A DNA stretch of 64,000 bases from Streptomyces piniterrae (lineage in GTDB: Bacteria; Actinomycetota; Actinomycetes; Streptomycetales; Streptomycetaceae): positions 772,924 to 836,923 of the forward strand of contig NZ_SUMB01000004.1 in the NCBI RefSeq assembly GCF_005048155.1. The letters run 5' to 3'. How positions within the stretch are numbered: position 1 is the first letter of the stretch; every line of letters starts with the position of its first letter. Positions 28,158-35,734 of this stretch are shown here, one piece after another. A program made the position numbers and the translations under genes. A model generated the notes under the pieces. The model saw only the letters and a list, made by a program, of their open reading frames with translations, did no database searches and had not been told where the DNA came from.

Positions 28158-29167
28158 CGGGTTCCCCGCTTCGTGTATTCCTGCAACGCGGCGGCGTCCT
28201 TCTTGGTGATCACCTGGGGTCCGGTGAGCACCGGCTTGCCGCCGCCGAGAACGTCGGAGTTGTACTTGTAGAGCCACAGCAGATCGACCGCCTCATAGCC
28301 CTGGAGATAGGGCTGCTGGTCGACGGCGAAGCCCAGCGAACCGTCCTTCAGACCACCCGCGACCTGCGCATTGAGATCGAACGTATCGATCTCCGCCTTA
28401 CTGCCCGCCTGGTCCTTCGCCTTCACTGCGGTGGCGGCGAACGGCGCACCGAGCGTGACGACGGAGTCGATGCCACGATCCGACTGGAGCTTCGACTCGA
28501 TCGAGGACTGCACATCGGGCATGTTCGTGCCCTCGACATAGAGCTTCCGCAGATCGCCCTTGAAGGTCTTCTCGGCACCGTCGCAACGCTGCTCATGGCC
28601 GACATTGCCCTGCTCGTGCAGAACGCACAGAGCCTTCTTCCGGCCCCGCTTGTTGAGCTCCTCGCCGACGGCCTCACCGGCCACCGTCTCGTCCTGCCCG
28701 ATGTGGCTGAGCGCGCCGAACGCCTTGGACGCCTCGGCCCCGGAATTCACCGTGATCACGGGTATACCGGCCTTCCGGGCCTTGGCGATCACGTCCTTCA
28801 TGGCGTTGGGCTTGGCGAGCGAGACGATCAGCCCGTCGACCTTCTGGTCGATATAGGACTGCACCAGCTGACTCTGCCGGCCCGCCTCCTTGTCGTGCCC
28901 GTACACGAACTTGATGTTGTCCTTCACGGCGGCCTGCTCGGCACCGTTCTGCACGATGTCCCAGAAGGTGTCGCCGTCTCCCGAGTGGGTGACCATCGCA
29001 AACGTCCACCTGGGGGTGTTCACCGCGGCCTTGCCCCCGGCGGCCTGCGCCTCGCGCTCCTCCTCCGCCCGCTTGCCGCCGGTGCTGCTGCATCCCGCCA
29101 AGGAGGCGCCGAGCGCCGCTGCCAGCACGGCGCTCACGACGCGTCCCCTTCTCCGAACCCTTGCCAC
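28154..29167 (-). CDS. Sugar ABC transporter substrate-binding lipoprotein (copy A)
   Basis: 337 residues. The signal peptide ends in lipobox SLAGC (Cys about residue 24). The mature protein is a periplasmic-binding-protein-like type I fold (Peripla_BP_4) with GDGDTFWDIVQNGAEQAA and IDQKVDGLIVSLAKPNA and a conserved SHIGQDETVAGEAVGEEL. It captures a monosaccharide for the coupled permease. It is clearly paralogous to the gene immediately upstream (copy B), sharing YLQGYEAVDLLWL and DVLGGGKPVLTGP. GTG start. Confidence 0.9.
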   Translation of the reverse strand: MARVRRRGRVVSAVLAAALGASLAGCSSTGGKRAEEEREAQAAGGKAAVNTPRWTFAMVTHSGDGDTFWDIVQNGAEQAAVKDNIKFVYGHDKEAGRQSQLVQSYIDQKVDGLIVSLAKPNAMKDVIAKARKAGIPVITVNSGAEASKAFGALSHIGQDETVAGEAVGEELNKRGRKKALCVLHEQGNVGHEQRCDGAEKTFKGDLRKLYVEGTNMPDVQSSIESKLQSDRGIDSVVTLGAPFAATAVKAKDQAGSKAEIDTFDLNAQVAGGLKDGSLGFAVDQQPYLQGYEAVDLLWLYKYNSDVLGGGKPVLTGPQVITKKDAAALQEYTKRGTR

Positions 29168-29537
29168 GAGGACTTGCCCTTCCCGCTGATGTCACGCTGT
29201 GTCGGCTGTATTGGCAGTGGCGGCTGTACGCGCCGTGTCGGCATCGCCGGCCATCCAGGCCGGCGGGCCGGCCGTCTCACCCGCTGCCGTGCCCGGCATC
29301 CCGCCCGCTGTCGTGCGTGCTGCGCTGCCTGCCATCGTGCGCACTGTCCTACCTGCGCTTTCACGGTTTCGGCAATCACGACTTCCGAAATCACGACTTC
29401 GGTGATCAAGACTTCCGTAGTCACGGTTCTGGTGGTCGCGGTTTCGCACACCGGCACCGGGCGACCGGCTCCAACCGCCCAAGTATCCGTTACCGGTGAT
29501 CTGTACCGGTTCATCGGGTCCCGCCTTCCGTAGGGCT
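29168..29537. other. Spacer between the two binding-protein genes, with a 15-bp minisatellite
   Basis: It holds the six-unit 15-bp repeat at 29362-29451 and no convincing gene. The spacer could decouple expression of copy B from the ABC genes, or carry a second promoter. Confidence 0.55.
29362..29451. repeat. 15-bp degenerate tandem repeat, six units
   Basis: Units begin CACGGTTTCGGCAAT, CACGACTTCCGAAAT, CACGACTTCGGTGAT, CAAGACTTCCGTAGT, CACGGTTCTGGTGGT and CGCGGTTTCGCACAC. The period is exact and the units diverge at third positions. Confidence 0.85.
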
Positions 29538-30620
29538 TCACCGGGTCCCGCGCCCGGTGTACTCCTCCAACTTCGGTACGTCCTTTCCGCTGACCAGGGC
29601 CGGTCCGGTGAGCACCGGCTTGCCGCCGCCGAGCACATCCGCATTGGTCCTGTGCAGCCAGAGCAGATCGACCGCCTCGTAACCCTGGAGATACGGCTGC
29701 TGGTCGACGGCGAACGTCACGTCCTTGGCCTTGAGGAGCCGCACCACCGCGGGGTTCAGGTCGAACGTCGCGACCTGCGCCTCGCTGCCCGCCTCGTCCC
29801 TCGCCTTGACGGAGATCGCCGCCATCGGCGCACCGAGCGTGACGATCGCGTCGATGGACTTGTCCGACTGCAGCTTGGCCTGCACCGACGACTGCGAGGC
29901 CGGGGCGTTGGTGCCGTCGACGTTCAGGTTCTCGACCGACCCGTGGAAGCCCTTGCGGACACCGGCACAGCGGTCCTCCAGCGACACATTGCCCTGCTCG
30001 TGGATCACACAGAGGACCTTCTTGGCGTGCCGGTCGTCCAGCTCCTCGCCGACCGCCTGGCCCGCCACCGACTCGTCCTGACCGATATGCGTCAGCGCGC
30101 CGTACGCCTTCGAGAACTCGCCGCCGGAGTTGACGGTGATGACCGGGATGCCCGCCGCGACGGCCTTACGGACGGCCGCCTGGACGGCCTGCGGCTTGGC
30201 GAGGGTGACGATCAGCCCGTCGACCTTGGCGTCGATATAGGACTGGATCAGCTCCGCCTGCTTCGAACCCTCTTTGTCGTTCGCGTAGAGAAACTTCACA
30301 TTGTCCTTGGCCGCGGCCGCTTCGGCGCCGTTCTGGACGATGTCCCAGAAGGTGTCGCCCTCGCCGGAGTGGCTGACCATCCCGATGGTCATCCGAGGCG
30401 TACCGGCACCTTTGCCACCACCGGACGCGCCGGACGCGCCTTCGGAACCCTTGCCCCCGGAGCCACTACACCCGGCGACCAACGCGAGCGACGCCACCAG
30501 GCCCGCACTGAGAACACCGCGGACGGACCGAACGCTCCGCATGCCGCGCCCGCTTCGACCGCTGCGCCTGCTGAGGACATTGACGGGTCGAGCCATACGT
30601 ACGTTTCGCACGCCGATCAT
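29538..30620 (-). CDS. Sugar ABC transporter substrate-binding lipoprotein (copy B)
   Basis: 360 residues from the ATG preceded by AAAGGCGG; the frame is open to 30680. An unusually long, Arg/Ser-rich n-region precedes the hydrophobic core and lipobox LVAGC. The type I binding fold closely parallels copy A (GEGDTFWDIVQNGAEAAAAKDN, THIGQDESVAGQAVGEEL, YLQGYEAVDLLWL). It is the promoter-proximal gene of the transporter run and has a palindrome at 30697-30710 upstream resembling the one before the GntR gene. Two receptors for one permease suggest either two substrates or differential affinity. Confidence 0.88.
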   Translation of the reverse strand: MIGVRNVRMARPVNVLSRRSGRSGRGMRSVRSVRGVLSAGLVASLALVAGCSGSGGKGSEGASGASGGGKGAGTPRMTIGMVSHSGEGDTFWDIVQNGAEAAAAKDNVKFLYANDKEGSKQAELIQSYIDAKVDGLIVTLAKPQAVQAAVRKAVAAGIPVITVNSGGEFSKAYGALTHIGQDESVAGQAVGEELDDRHAKKVLCVIHEQGNVSLEDRCAGVRKGFHGSVENLNVDGTNAPASQSSVQAKLQSDKSIDAIVTLGAPMAAISVKARDEAGSEAQVATFDLNPAVVRLLKAKDVTFAVDQQPYLQGYEAVDLLWLHRTNADVLGGGKPVLTGPALVSGKDVPKLEEYTGRGTR

Positions 30621-30696
30621 CGTGGGACCGCCTTTCTCCCGGCCGCCTGAGTGCGGCTGGAAGAGTTCTAAGGCGCCCACGAAGCCACGTCAATAC

Positions 30697-30710
30697 TTTG
30701 TCCGAACATT
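30697..30710. promoter_or_regulatory. Candidate GntR operator upstream of the sugar transporter
   Basis: TTTGTCCGAACATT, about 78 bp upstream of the binding-protein ATG, differs at only two core positions from the perfect palindrome TTGTCCGGACAA before the GntR gene. Confidence 0.6.
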
Positions 30711-31202
30711 CTGACGCGGAGGCGCATCATATCGGGACGCAGTGGCACATAAGGGCGACCTGACAGACCACAAAGAGCCCAGGAGCGAGTCTCGGGGCGG
30801 CTTCGACACGGTCTCGGGGCGGCTTCGGCGACGATCCAGGGAGGGAACGACGGCCGGCCCGGTCGACCCAGCGGTCCCAGGGCAGCCAAAACCAGCCACC
30901 CACGCGCCTTTGAATTCCCGCGCGTGGAGGCCCGCTGACTTCATCTGGCCGGGGGCGCGAAGGCACGACCCGGCGCTTTGCTCAGACGCGGCCCACCAAG
31001 GCCACTCGCCACTCCTACGGCCGCTGGGGCAGGGATGCACCCTTACGGCATCTCACGCGGCCATTCAGCATCATTCAGCGCGCAAACCCCAAAGCCGGCA
31101 CGCCCGCCCCCTCGCCCAGCCCCGCAGGGAAAACTCCGCTGGCCGGCCCCACAGGGCACCCCCTCCCCCACCCGGCCACACCCCAGGGCTCAGGGTCACT
31201 CC
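30711..31202. other. Intergenic region between transporter and GntR gene
   Basis: About 490 bp without a supported gene. A 17-bp direct repeat (GTCTCGGGGCGGCTTCG at 30789 and 30811) is the only structure noticed. Confidence 0.5.
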
Positions 31203-31976
31203 TCAGGGGCGGACCAGCAGCTGGAATTCAAAGGCGTAACGGGACGCACGGTAGACATGCGACCCGAACTCGACCGCGCGCCCGGTGTCATCGAACGTGG
31301 TGCGCTGCATCGTCAGCAGCGGGGCACCCTCGGGCTCGTCGAGCCGCTCGCCCTCCTCCGCCGTCGCGGCGCGCGCCCCGACAGCCTGGCGGGCGCTGTG
31401 CAGCGTGATGCCGGCCGACCGCATCAGCCGGTACAGACCGGTCTCCTCCAGCTCGGCGGTCTCCAGCTTCAGCAACCCGGCGGGAAGGTGGTTGCGCAGA
31501 TGCGCGACGGGCTCGCCGTGGGTGAGGCGCAGCCGCTCGACCAGCGCGACCTCCGCGCCCTCGGCGATGCCCAGCGCGGCGGCAACCTCGGCGTCCGCCT
31601 CGGTGGTGGTGTTGAGCAGCACGCGGGTGGCGGGCTTCTGCCCGGCCGCCTCCAGGTCGTCGTAGAGGCTGCTCAGCTCCAGGGGGCGTTTGACCTGGCT
31701 GTGCACGACCTGAGTGCCGATGCCCCGGCGACGGACCAGCAGCCCCTTGTCGACCAGCGACTGGATCGCCTGCCGCACCGTCGGCCGGGACAGCCCGAGC
31801 CGCCCGGCGAGCTCGATCTCGTTGCCGAGCAGGCTGCCCGGAGCCAGCTTGCCGTTCTCGATCGCCGCCTCCAACTGCTGGGACAGCTGGAAATACAACG
31901 GGACCGGACTGTTCCGGTCCACGCTGAACTGGACGGGACTCTCGGCGCCCACGGCTTCTGTATCGCGTTTCCCCAC
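31203..31976 (-). CDS. GntR family regulator with UTRA domain (HutC subfamily)
   Basis: 257 residues. The winged-helix DNA-binding domain lies at about 20-85 (VPLYFQLSQQLEAAIENG, LAGRLGLSRPTVRQAIQSLVDKGLL) and the UTRA ligand domain at about 100-250 (TEADAEVAAALGIAEGAEV, GEPVAHLRNHLPAG). UTRA domains bind sugar phosphates or similar small ligands. It lies just upstream of, and in the same direction as, the sugar transporter; matching palindromes precede both, so it probably represses the transporter and itself. GTG start; the operator is about 50 bp upstream. Confidence 0.9.
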   Translation of the reverse strand: MGKRDTEAVGAESPVQFSVDRNSPVPLYFQLSQQLEAAIENGKLAPGSLLGNEIELAGRLGLSRPTVRQAIQSLVDKGLLVRRRGIGTQVVHSQVKRPLELSSLYDDLEAAGQKPATRVLLNTTTEADAEVAAALGIAEGAEVALVERLRLTHGEPVAHLRNHLPAGLLKLETAELEETGLYRLMRSAGITLHSARQAVGARAATAEEGERLDEPEGAPLLTMQRTTFDDTGRAVEFGSHVYRASRYAFEFQLLVRP

Positions 31977-32464
31977 GCTCGCGAGCGTAACCGCCCAGGC
32001 AGATGACGGGAAGTCCAGAGGTCACATTGTCCGGACAAGGGGCGAGTGGGGCGGCCTGCGGACGCGTGCGTCGGGGTGGTCTGGTCTGGGGCGGGTCTGT
32101 CTGGTCGAGGTCGAGGGGGGGCTGGTCCGGCTGGTCTGGTCGGGGGCCGTACGTGGCGCGCGGTCCCCGCGGGCGCGGGGGGGGGCTTCGGTAGGTGCGT
32201 CTACCTCGCGGTGCGTCTCCTTCTCCTTTTCTCCTCCTGCGTCATGTTCACCTTTCGACGCCTTCACTGCCTCGCCTCCGCCGCCTCGTCGCCTCCTTCT
32301 TATCCCGGCAACGATTACGGAGAGTAATTCGTTCCCTCCGCGCGAATTCGTGGAGGCACTCGACCACGCCGAGCGCCCCCCTATGCCGGAGTGCTGCCCC
32401 ACGGCATCATCTGACGAACCACCAACCCCTCACGCCCCACCCGGCCCAACCCAAGGAGTCACTG
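31977..32464. other. Divergent promoter region between GntR and VOC genes
   Basis: It contains the GntR palindrome and, to the right, a pyrimidine-rich and locally A+T-richer stretch (32215-32340). No gene is supported; the VOC ribosome site AAGGAG lies at about 32452-32457. Confidence 0.5.
32027..32038. promoter_or_regulatory. Candidate GntR auto-operator
   Basis: Perfect 12-bp palindrome TTGTCCGGACAA about 50 bp upstream of the GntR GTG. A near copy precedes the sugar transporter at 30697-30710. Confidence 0.6.
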
Positions 32465-32827
32465 ATGTCCGTACGCCGCATCGTCCCCGATATCCAGTCC
32501 GACGACCTGGGCAAGAGCAGAGAGTTTTATGGCCTGTTGGGGCTTGAAGAGGTGATGAACCTGGGGTGGGTGATGACACTCGGGTCTCCCGCCAATCCCA
32601 CGGCGCAGGTCACGTTCATGACACACGACCAGACCGGGCCGGTCACCCCCGATATCAGCATCGAAGTGGAGGACGTGGACGCGGTGTACGCGGCTGTGCT
32701 CGCGAGTGGCGCGCAGATCGTACGGTCGCTGCAGGACGAGGAGTGGGGCGTGCGGCGCTTCTTCGTGAAGGACCCCAACGGGCGGGTGGTGAATGTGCTG
32801 GGACATATCGGAACCAGCACGGACTGA
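32465..32827 (+). CDS. VOC family protein (glyoxalase/dioxygenase fold)
   Basis: 120 residues, one glyoxalase-like unit of paired beta-alpha-beta-beta-beta modules. It opens with VRRIVPDIQSDDLGKSREFYGLLG, and the second module ends with DPNGRVVNVLGHI. Single-domain VOC proteins act as dimers in small-molecule modification or resistance. The ATG is preceded by AAGGAG, which fixes the start although the frame is open far upstream. Convergent with the thioesterase gene and separated from it by a palindromic terminator. Substrate unknown. Confidence 0.85.
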   Translation: MSVRRIVPDIQSDDLGKSREFYGLLGLEEVMNLGWVMTLGSPANPTAQVTFMTHDQTGPVTPDISIEVEDVDAVYAAVLASGAQIVRSLQDEEWGVRRFFVKDPNGRVVNVLGHIGTSTD

Positions 32828-32834
32828 CTTGGAG

Positions 32835-32860
32835 GCCAGTTGATCGGCCGATCAACTGGC
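32835..32860. terminator. Bidirectional terminator, perfect 26-bp palindrome
   Basis: A perfect inverted repeat beginning GCCAGTTGATCGG sits between the convergent VOC and thioesterase genes and includes the thioesterase stop codon. Confidence 0.75.
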
Positions 32861-33331
32861 TTCGTTGGGCGGGCTGTTGAGCGGCATCGCCGTGCCCTGG
32901 GCGACCGCACAGACGGTCTCGGTGCCGTCCGTGTCGATCATGGTCAGATCGCAGCGGCATACGGCCTGCCGGCGGCCGGCCTGTACGACCTCGGCGCGGG
33001 CGCGCAGCGTGCGGCCGCGCGCCGGGCGCAGGTACTGGATGGAGAATCCGCCGGTGATGATCGCCGAGCCGAGGGCCGTGGCGGCGGCGAAGGTGATGGT
33101 GTTGTCGGCGGCGTAGGCGAGTACGCCGCCGTGCACAAAGCCGTACTGCTGGAGGAGTTCGTCCCTGACGTCGATCTCCAACGTCGCACCGCCGTCCCCG
33201 AATTCGGTGATCCGCGCCCCCACCAGACCGCTGAACGGCTGCCCTTCCAGGGCCTTTTGTGCCGCGGCGAGATCGAGCGCCGCACTGCGCCGCCCCTCCC
33301 CTTGCCCCCGCCCCTGCTCCCTAGCGGTCAT
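32852..33331 (-). CDS. PaaI-type hotdog-fold thioesterase
   Basis: 159 residues with the hotdog signature QQYGFVHGGVLAYAADN (near residue 65) and ITGGFSIQYLRPARG. These enzymes hydrolyse aryl- or acyl-CoA thioesters, often as a proofreading step. Solitary here. An A+T-rich perfect inverted repeat at 33452-33475, upstream of the gene, looks like a TetR or MarR type operator, so it may be induced by a regulator encoded elsewhere. Confidence 0.85.
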   Translation of the reverse strand: MTAREQGRGQGEGRRSAALDLAAAQKALEGQPFSGLVGARITEFGDGGATLEIDVRDELLQQYGFVHGGVLAYAADNTITFAAATALGSAIITGGFSIQYLRPARGRTLRARAEVVQAGRRQAVCRCDLTMIDTDGTETVCAVAQGTAMPLNSPPNEAS

Positions 33332-33451
33332 CGCGCAGGCCCGCCTTTCATCGACTTGTCGACCCGGTGGCTCGTCGACTCTTTGGCTCGGTGACTCGTC
33401 GGCTCGTTGACCGTTCCGGGGCTCGCGCCCGGCGGTCCATCAGCGCCCCCG

Positions 33452-33475
33452 ATATTAGAGCCGACTCTCTAATAT
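33452..33475. promoter_or_regulatory. Candidate TetR/MarR-type operator
   Basis: ATATTAGAG-CCGACT-CTCTAATAT, a perfect 9-bp inverted repeat in an otherwise GC-rich stretch, about 120 bp upstream of the thioesterase start. Confidence 0.5.
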
Positions 33476-33526
33476 TGCACGCCCCTCCTCGCCCGTCAGT
33501 CACCGGCGCACCCCTGCTTTCATCCA

Positions 33527-34414
33527 CTACTTCATCCACGCGTCCTCGTACTTGCGGTAGGTCCCGTCATGCGTGGCGAGGTGCACCCACTGGTCCACGT
33601 ATGCCTTGAACTCGTCGTCGCCGCGCGGCAGTGCGTAGCCCTTTTCGGAGAAGGAGAAGGGCTTGTCCGGGTGGACCGCGCACAGTTCGGGGTGGATCTT
33701 GGCCTGGTAGCGGGTCTCGCTGGCGTCCGTCATCATCACATCCGCGCGGCCGGCGGTGATCTCGTCGAAGATGGTGGTGTTGTCGGGGTGGACCTTGATG
33801 GTCGCCCGCTTGATGTGGGTGCGCGCGAATTCCTCATTCGTGCCACCGGGGTTGACGATGACGTCCGTCCCGGGCCGGTCGATCTGCGCCAGTGTCCGGT
33901 ACTTGTCCTTGTCCGCGCAGCGCACGATGGGTGTCTTGCCGTCCGTGCGCGTGGGCTCGCTGAAGTAGGCGGTACGGGCGCGGGCGAGGGTGATCGAGAC
34001 GCCGCCCATGGCGATGTCGCAGCGGCCGGCCGTGAGGTCGCCGGCGAGATCGGCCCAGGTGGTGGCGATGTAACGGGGCTTGGCGTCCAGGTTCTTGGCG
34101 AGGTTTTCGGCCATGTCGATGTCCACGCCGCTGTACTTGCCGGTCTTGGTGTCGAGGTGGGTGAAGGGGCGGTAGTCGCCGGTGGTGCAGACGCGGAGTA
34201 CGCCGCGCCGGGGGATGGTGTCGAGGAGGGTGCGGGTGAGCCGGGGGCGCTTCGCGGTCGTGGCGGGAGTGGTCGCCGCCGGGCCGTTGGCGGTGGTGGG
34301 TGCGGTCCCCGGGGTCGGGGCGGGGGTGATCTGGCGGGCTTGCCACGTCGCCGGGGCGGCGGCGGTGACGGTCAGCAGGCAGGCGAGGACGGAGAGCGTG
34401 GCGGCGCGCTTCAT
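33527..34414 (-). CDS. Secreted PheC-like (cyclohexadienyl dehydratase) / solute-binding fold protein
   Basis: 295 residues with a signal peptide (KRAATLSVLACLLTVTAAAPA) and a Pro/Thr-rich linker, then a type II periplasmic-binding domain. The body resembles the periplasmic cyclohexadienyl/arogenate dehydratase PheC more than amino-acid receptors: GVLRVCTTGDYRPFTH, DIAMGGVSITLARA, VIVNPGGTNEEFAR, MTDASETRYQ and LCAVHPDKPF. There is no transporter gene nearby, which fits an enzyme. It would form phenylpyruvate from prephenate outside the cell. AGGAG lies 10 nt before the ATG. A binding protein for an unlinked transporter remains possible. Confidence 0.7.
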   Translation of the reverse strand: MKRAATLSVLACLLTVTAAAPATWQARQITPAPTPGTAPTTANGPAATTPATTAKRPRLTRTLLDTIPRRGVLRVCTTGDYRPFTHLDTKTGKYSGVDIDMAENLAKNLDAKPRYIATTWADLAGDLTAGRCDIAMGGVSITLARARTAYFSEPTRTDGKTPIVRCADKDKYRTLAQIDRPGTDVIVNPGGTNEEFARTHIKRATIKVHPDNTTIFDEITAGRADVMMTDASETRYQAKIHPELCAVHPDKPFSFSEKGYALPRGDDEFKAYVDQWVHLATHDGTYRKYEDAWMK

Positions 34415-34768
34415 ATGTGACTGACTCCTGTACGCGACGGGACGGCGAAACGGCTGGGCACGGCACGGCGACCGGGCACGACGCAACGACCGGAGGCGGC
34501 GGAACGGCCGGACTCGGCGCAACAGCCGGGCAGGTCGGAACGACCTGGCACGGCGTAACGGCCGGGCACGGGAGAACCGTTGGGCACGGCAGAGCGACTG
34601 GACGCGGCGAGCGTGCGTGATCACGTGCTCGAAGGGTTCAGGTTGGCAGAGCCCGTGGGCAAGGTGAACCCTCTGACCGGCCAGTGGGACGGCGAATCCC
34701 CGTGGGACGGCCGATCGGGGGCCCGTGTAAGGCCGTTGGCCGCAGGTGTCGAAAGTTGACCGCAGGGG
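34415..34768. other. Upstream region of the PheC-like gene, mostly an 18-bp minisatellite
   Basis: Nine 18-bp units occupy 34445-34606. The remainder shows no gene. Confidence 0.6.
34445..34606. repeat. 18-bp degenerate tandem repeat, nine units
   Basis: The units follow a consensus like GCGNAACGGCCGGGCACG, for example GCGTAACGGCCGGGCACG at 34553-34570. It lies 30 bp upstream of the PheC-like start codon. It is open in several frames, which produces spurious ORFs. Confidence 0.9.
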
Positions 34769-35476
34769 TCAGTCGTCGTACGGTCCCGCCTCGCCGCTCT
34801 TGTCCGTCCGGCCGTCGGGGGCCGCATCGGCCAGGCGGGTGAGGAGTTCCGCGGCGCGCTTGGCGACGGTGTCGCGGTCGCCCTCGGAGAGGGCCGAGCC
34901 CATGCCCACCGCGACCGCGCCGGCCGCTATCCATTCCGGTGCGCTCTCGACCGTCACTCCGCCGGTCGGCAGCAGGGGCGCGTGCGGCAGGGCCGCGCGT
35001 ACGTCCTTCAGCCAGGACGGTCCGTACGCGGAGGCGGGGAACAGCTTGAGCGCGTCCGCGCCGAGTTCCAGGGCGCGGACCATCTCGGTCGGCGTCGACA
35101 CGCCCGGGAAGACCGGGATTCCATAGCGGTGGCCGGTGCGGATGACTTCGGCGTCCAGGCTCGGCGAGACCAGGAAGCGGGCGCCGGCGTCCACCGCCAT
35201 TCGGGCCGACACCGCGTCAAGGACCGTGCCCGCGCCGATGACCGCGTCGTCGCCGAGCTCGCGGGTGAGGGTGGTGACGGCTTCCAGTGCGAACGGCGTG
35301 GTCAGGGATATCTCCAGGCTGGTGACGCCCGCCGAGAGCAGGGTGTCGGCCGTGGCGCTCGCCTCGTCGTAGGTCTTGCTGCGAACGATGGCGAAAACAC
35401 GCTGCGCCAGTGCGGCCCGGGTGATCTCCCAGCGATACACGGCAGTTCGCCGTCCTTCCTTGTCTCCAACGTCCAT
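34769..35476 (-). CDS. eda: KDPG/KHG aldolase (bifunctional 4-hydroxy-2-oxoglutarate / 2-dehydro-3-deoxyphosphogluconate aldolase)
   Basis: About 235 residues from ATG 35476, or 223 from GTG 35441. Short (beta/alpha)8 class I aldolase: the catalytic Glu lies in SLEISLTTPFA, substrate loops in VIGAGTVLDA and FLVSPSLDAEV, and the Schiff-base Lys in GADALKLFPAS. It cleaves 2-keto-3-deoxy-6-phosphogluconate into pyruvate and glyceraldehyde-3-phosphate, for sugar-acid use. No partner kinase or dehydratase is next to it. The tail after residue 210 is Asp/Gly-rich. Confidence 0.88.
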   Translation of the reverse strand: MDVGDKEGRRTAVYRWEITRAALAQRVFAIVRSKTYDEASATADTLLSAGVTSLEISLTTPFALEAVTTLTRELGDDAVIGAGTVLDAVSARMAVDAGARFLVSPSLDAEVIRTGHRYGIPVFPGVSTPTEMVRALELGADALKLFPASAYGPSWLKDVRAALPHAPLLPTGGVTVESAPEWIAAGAVAVGMGSALSEGDRDTVAKRAAELLTRLADAAPDGRTDKSGEAGPYDD

Positions 35477-35734
35477 GCCGCCTCGCCCCCACGGCAAACG
35501 CGGCACTTCCTGCGGGCGCGCCCGCGACGGCCGGCCATCACATGGTCCCTTTGCCGCCGATGCCCGCCCACTCCTCGTTTCTACCGAAACGCTACCGGGA
35601 CCCACTGACAATCCTGCCTCGGGGGTGGGCACCGCGCTCCCCTTCCGCCAAGAACAGGGGAGAACCGGCCCCGTACGCAGCGCGACGGCGGCCGGGGTGC
35701 CCGTGCACCCCGGCCGCCGCCTTCCCAGCGCGTG

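Noticed and set aside
28154..30620. ROK kinase and ABC genes as a xylose/CsnR-like repressor system
   Set aside because: The ROK protein has no N-terminal HTH, so it is a kinase, not a repressor.
34417..34620. Small plus-strand ORF of Gly/Thr/His repeats
   Set aside because: It is entirely the 18-bp minisatellite, has no ribosome site and is open in several frames.
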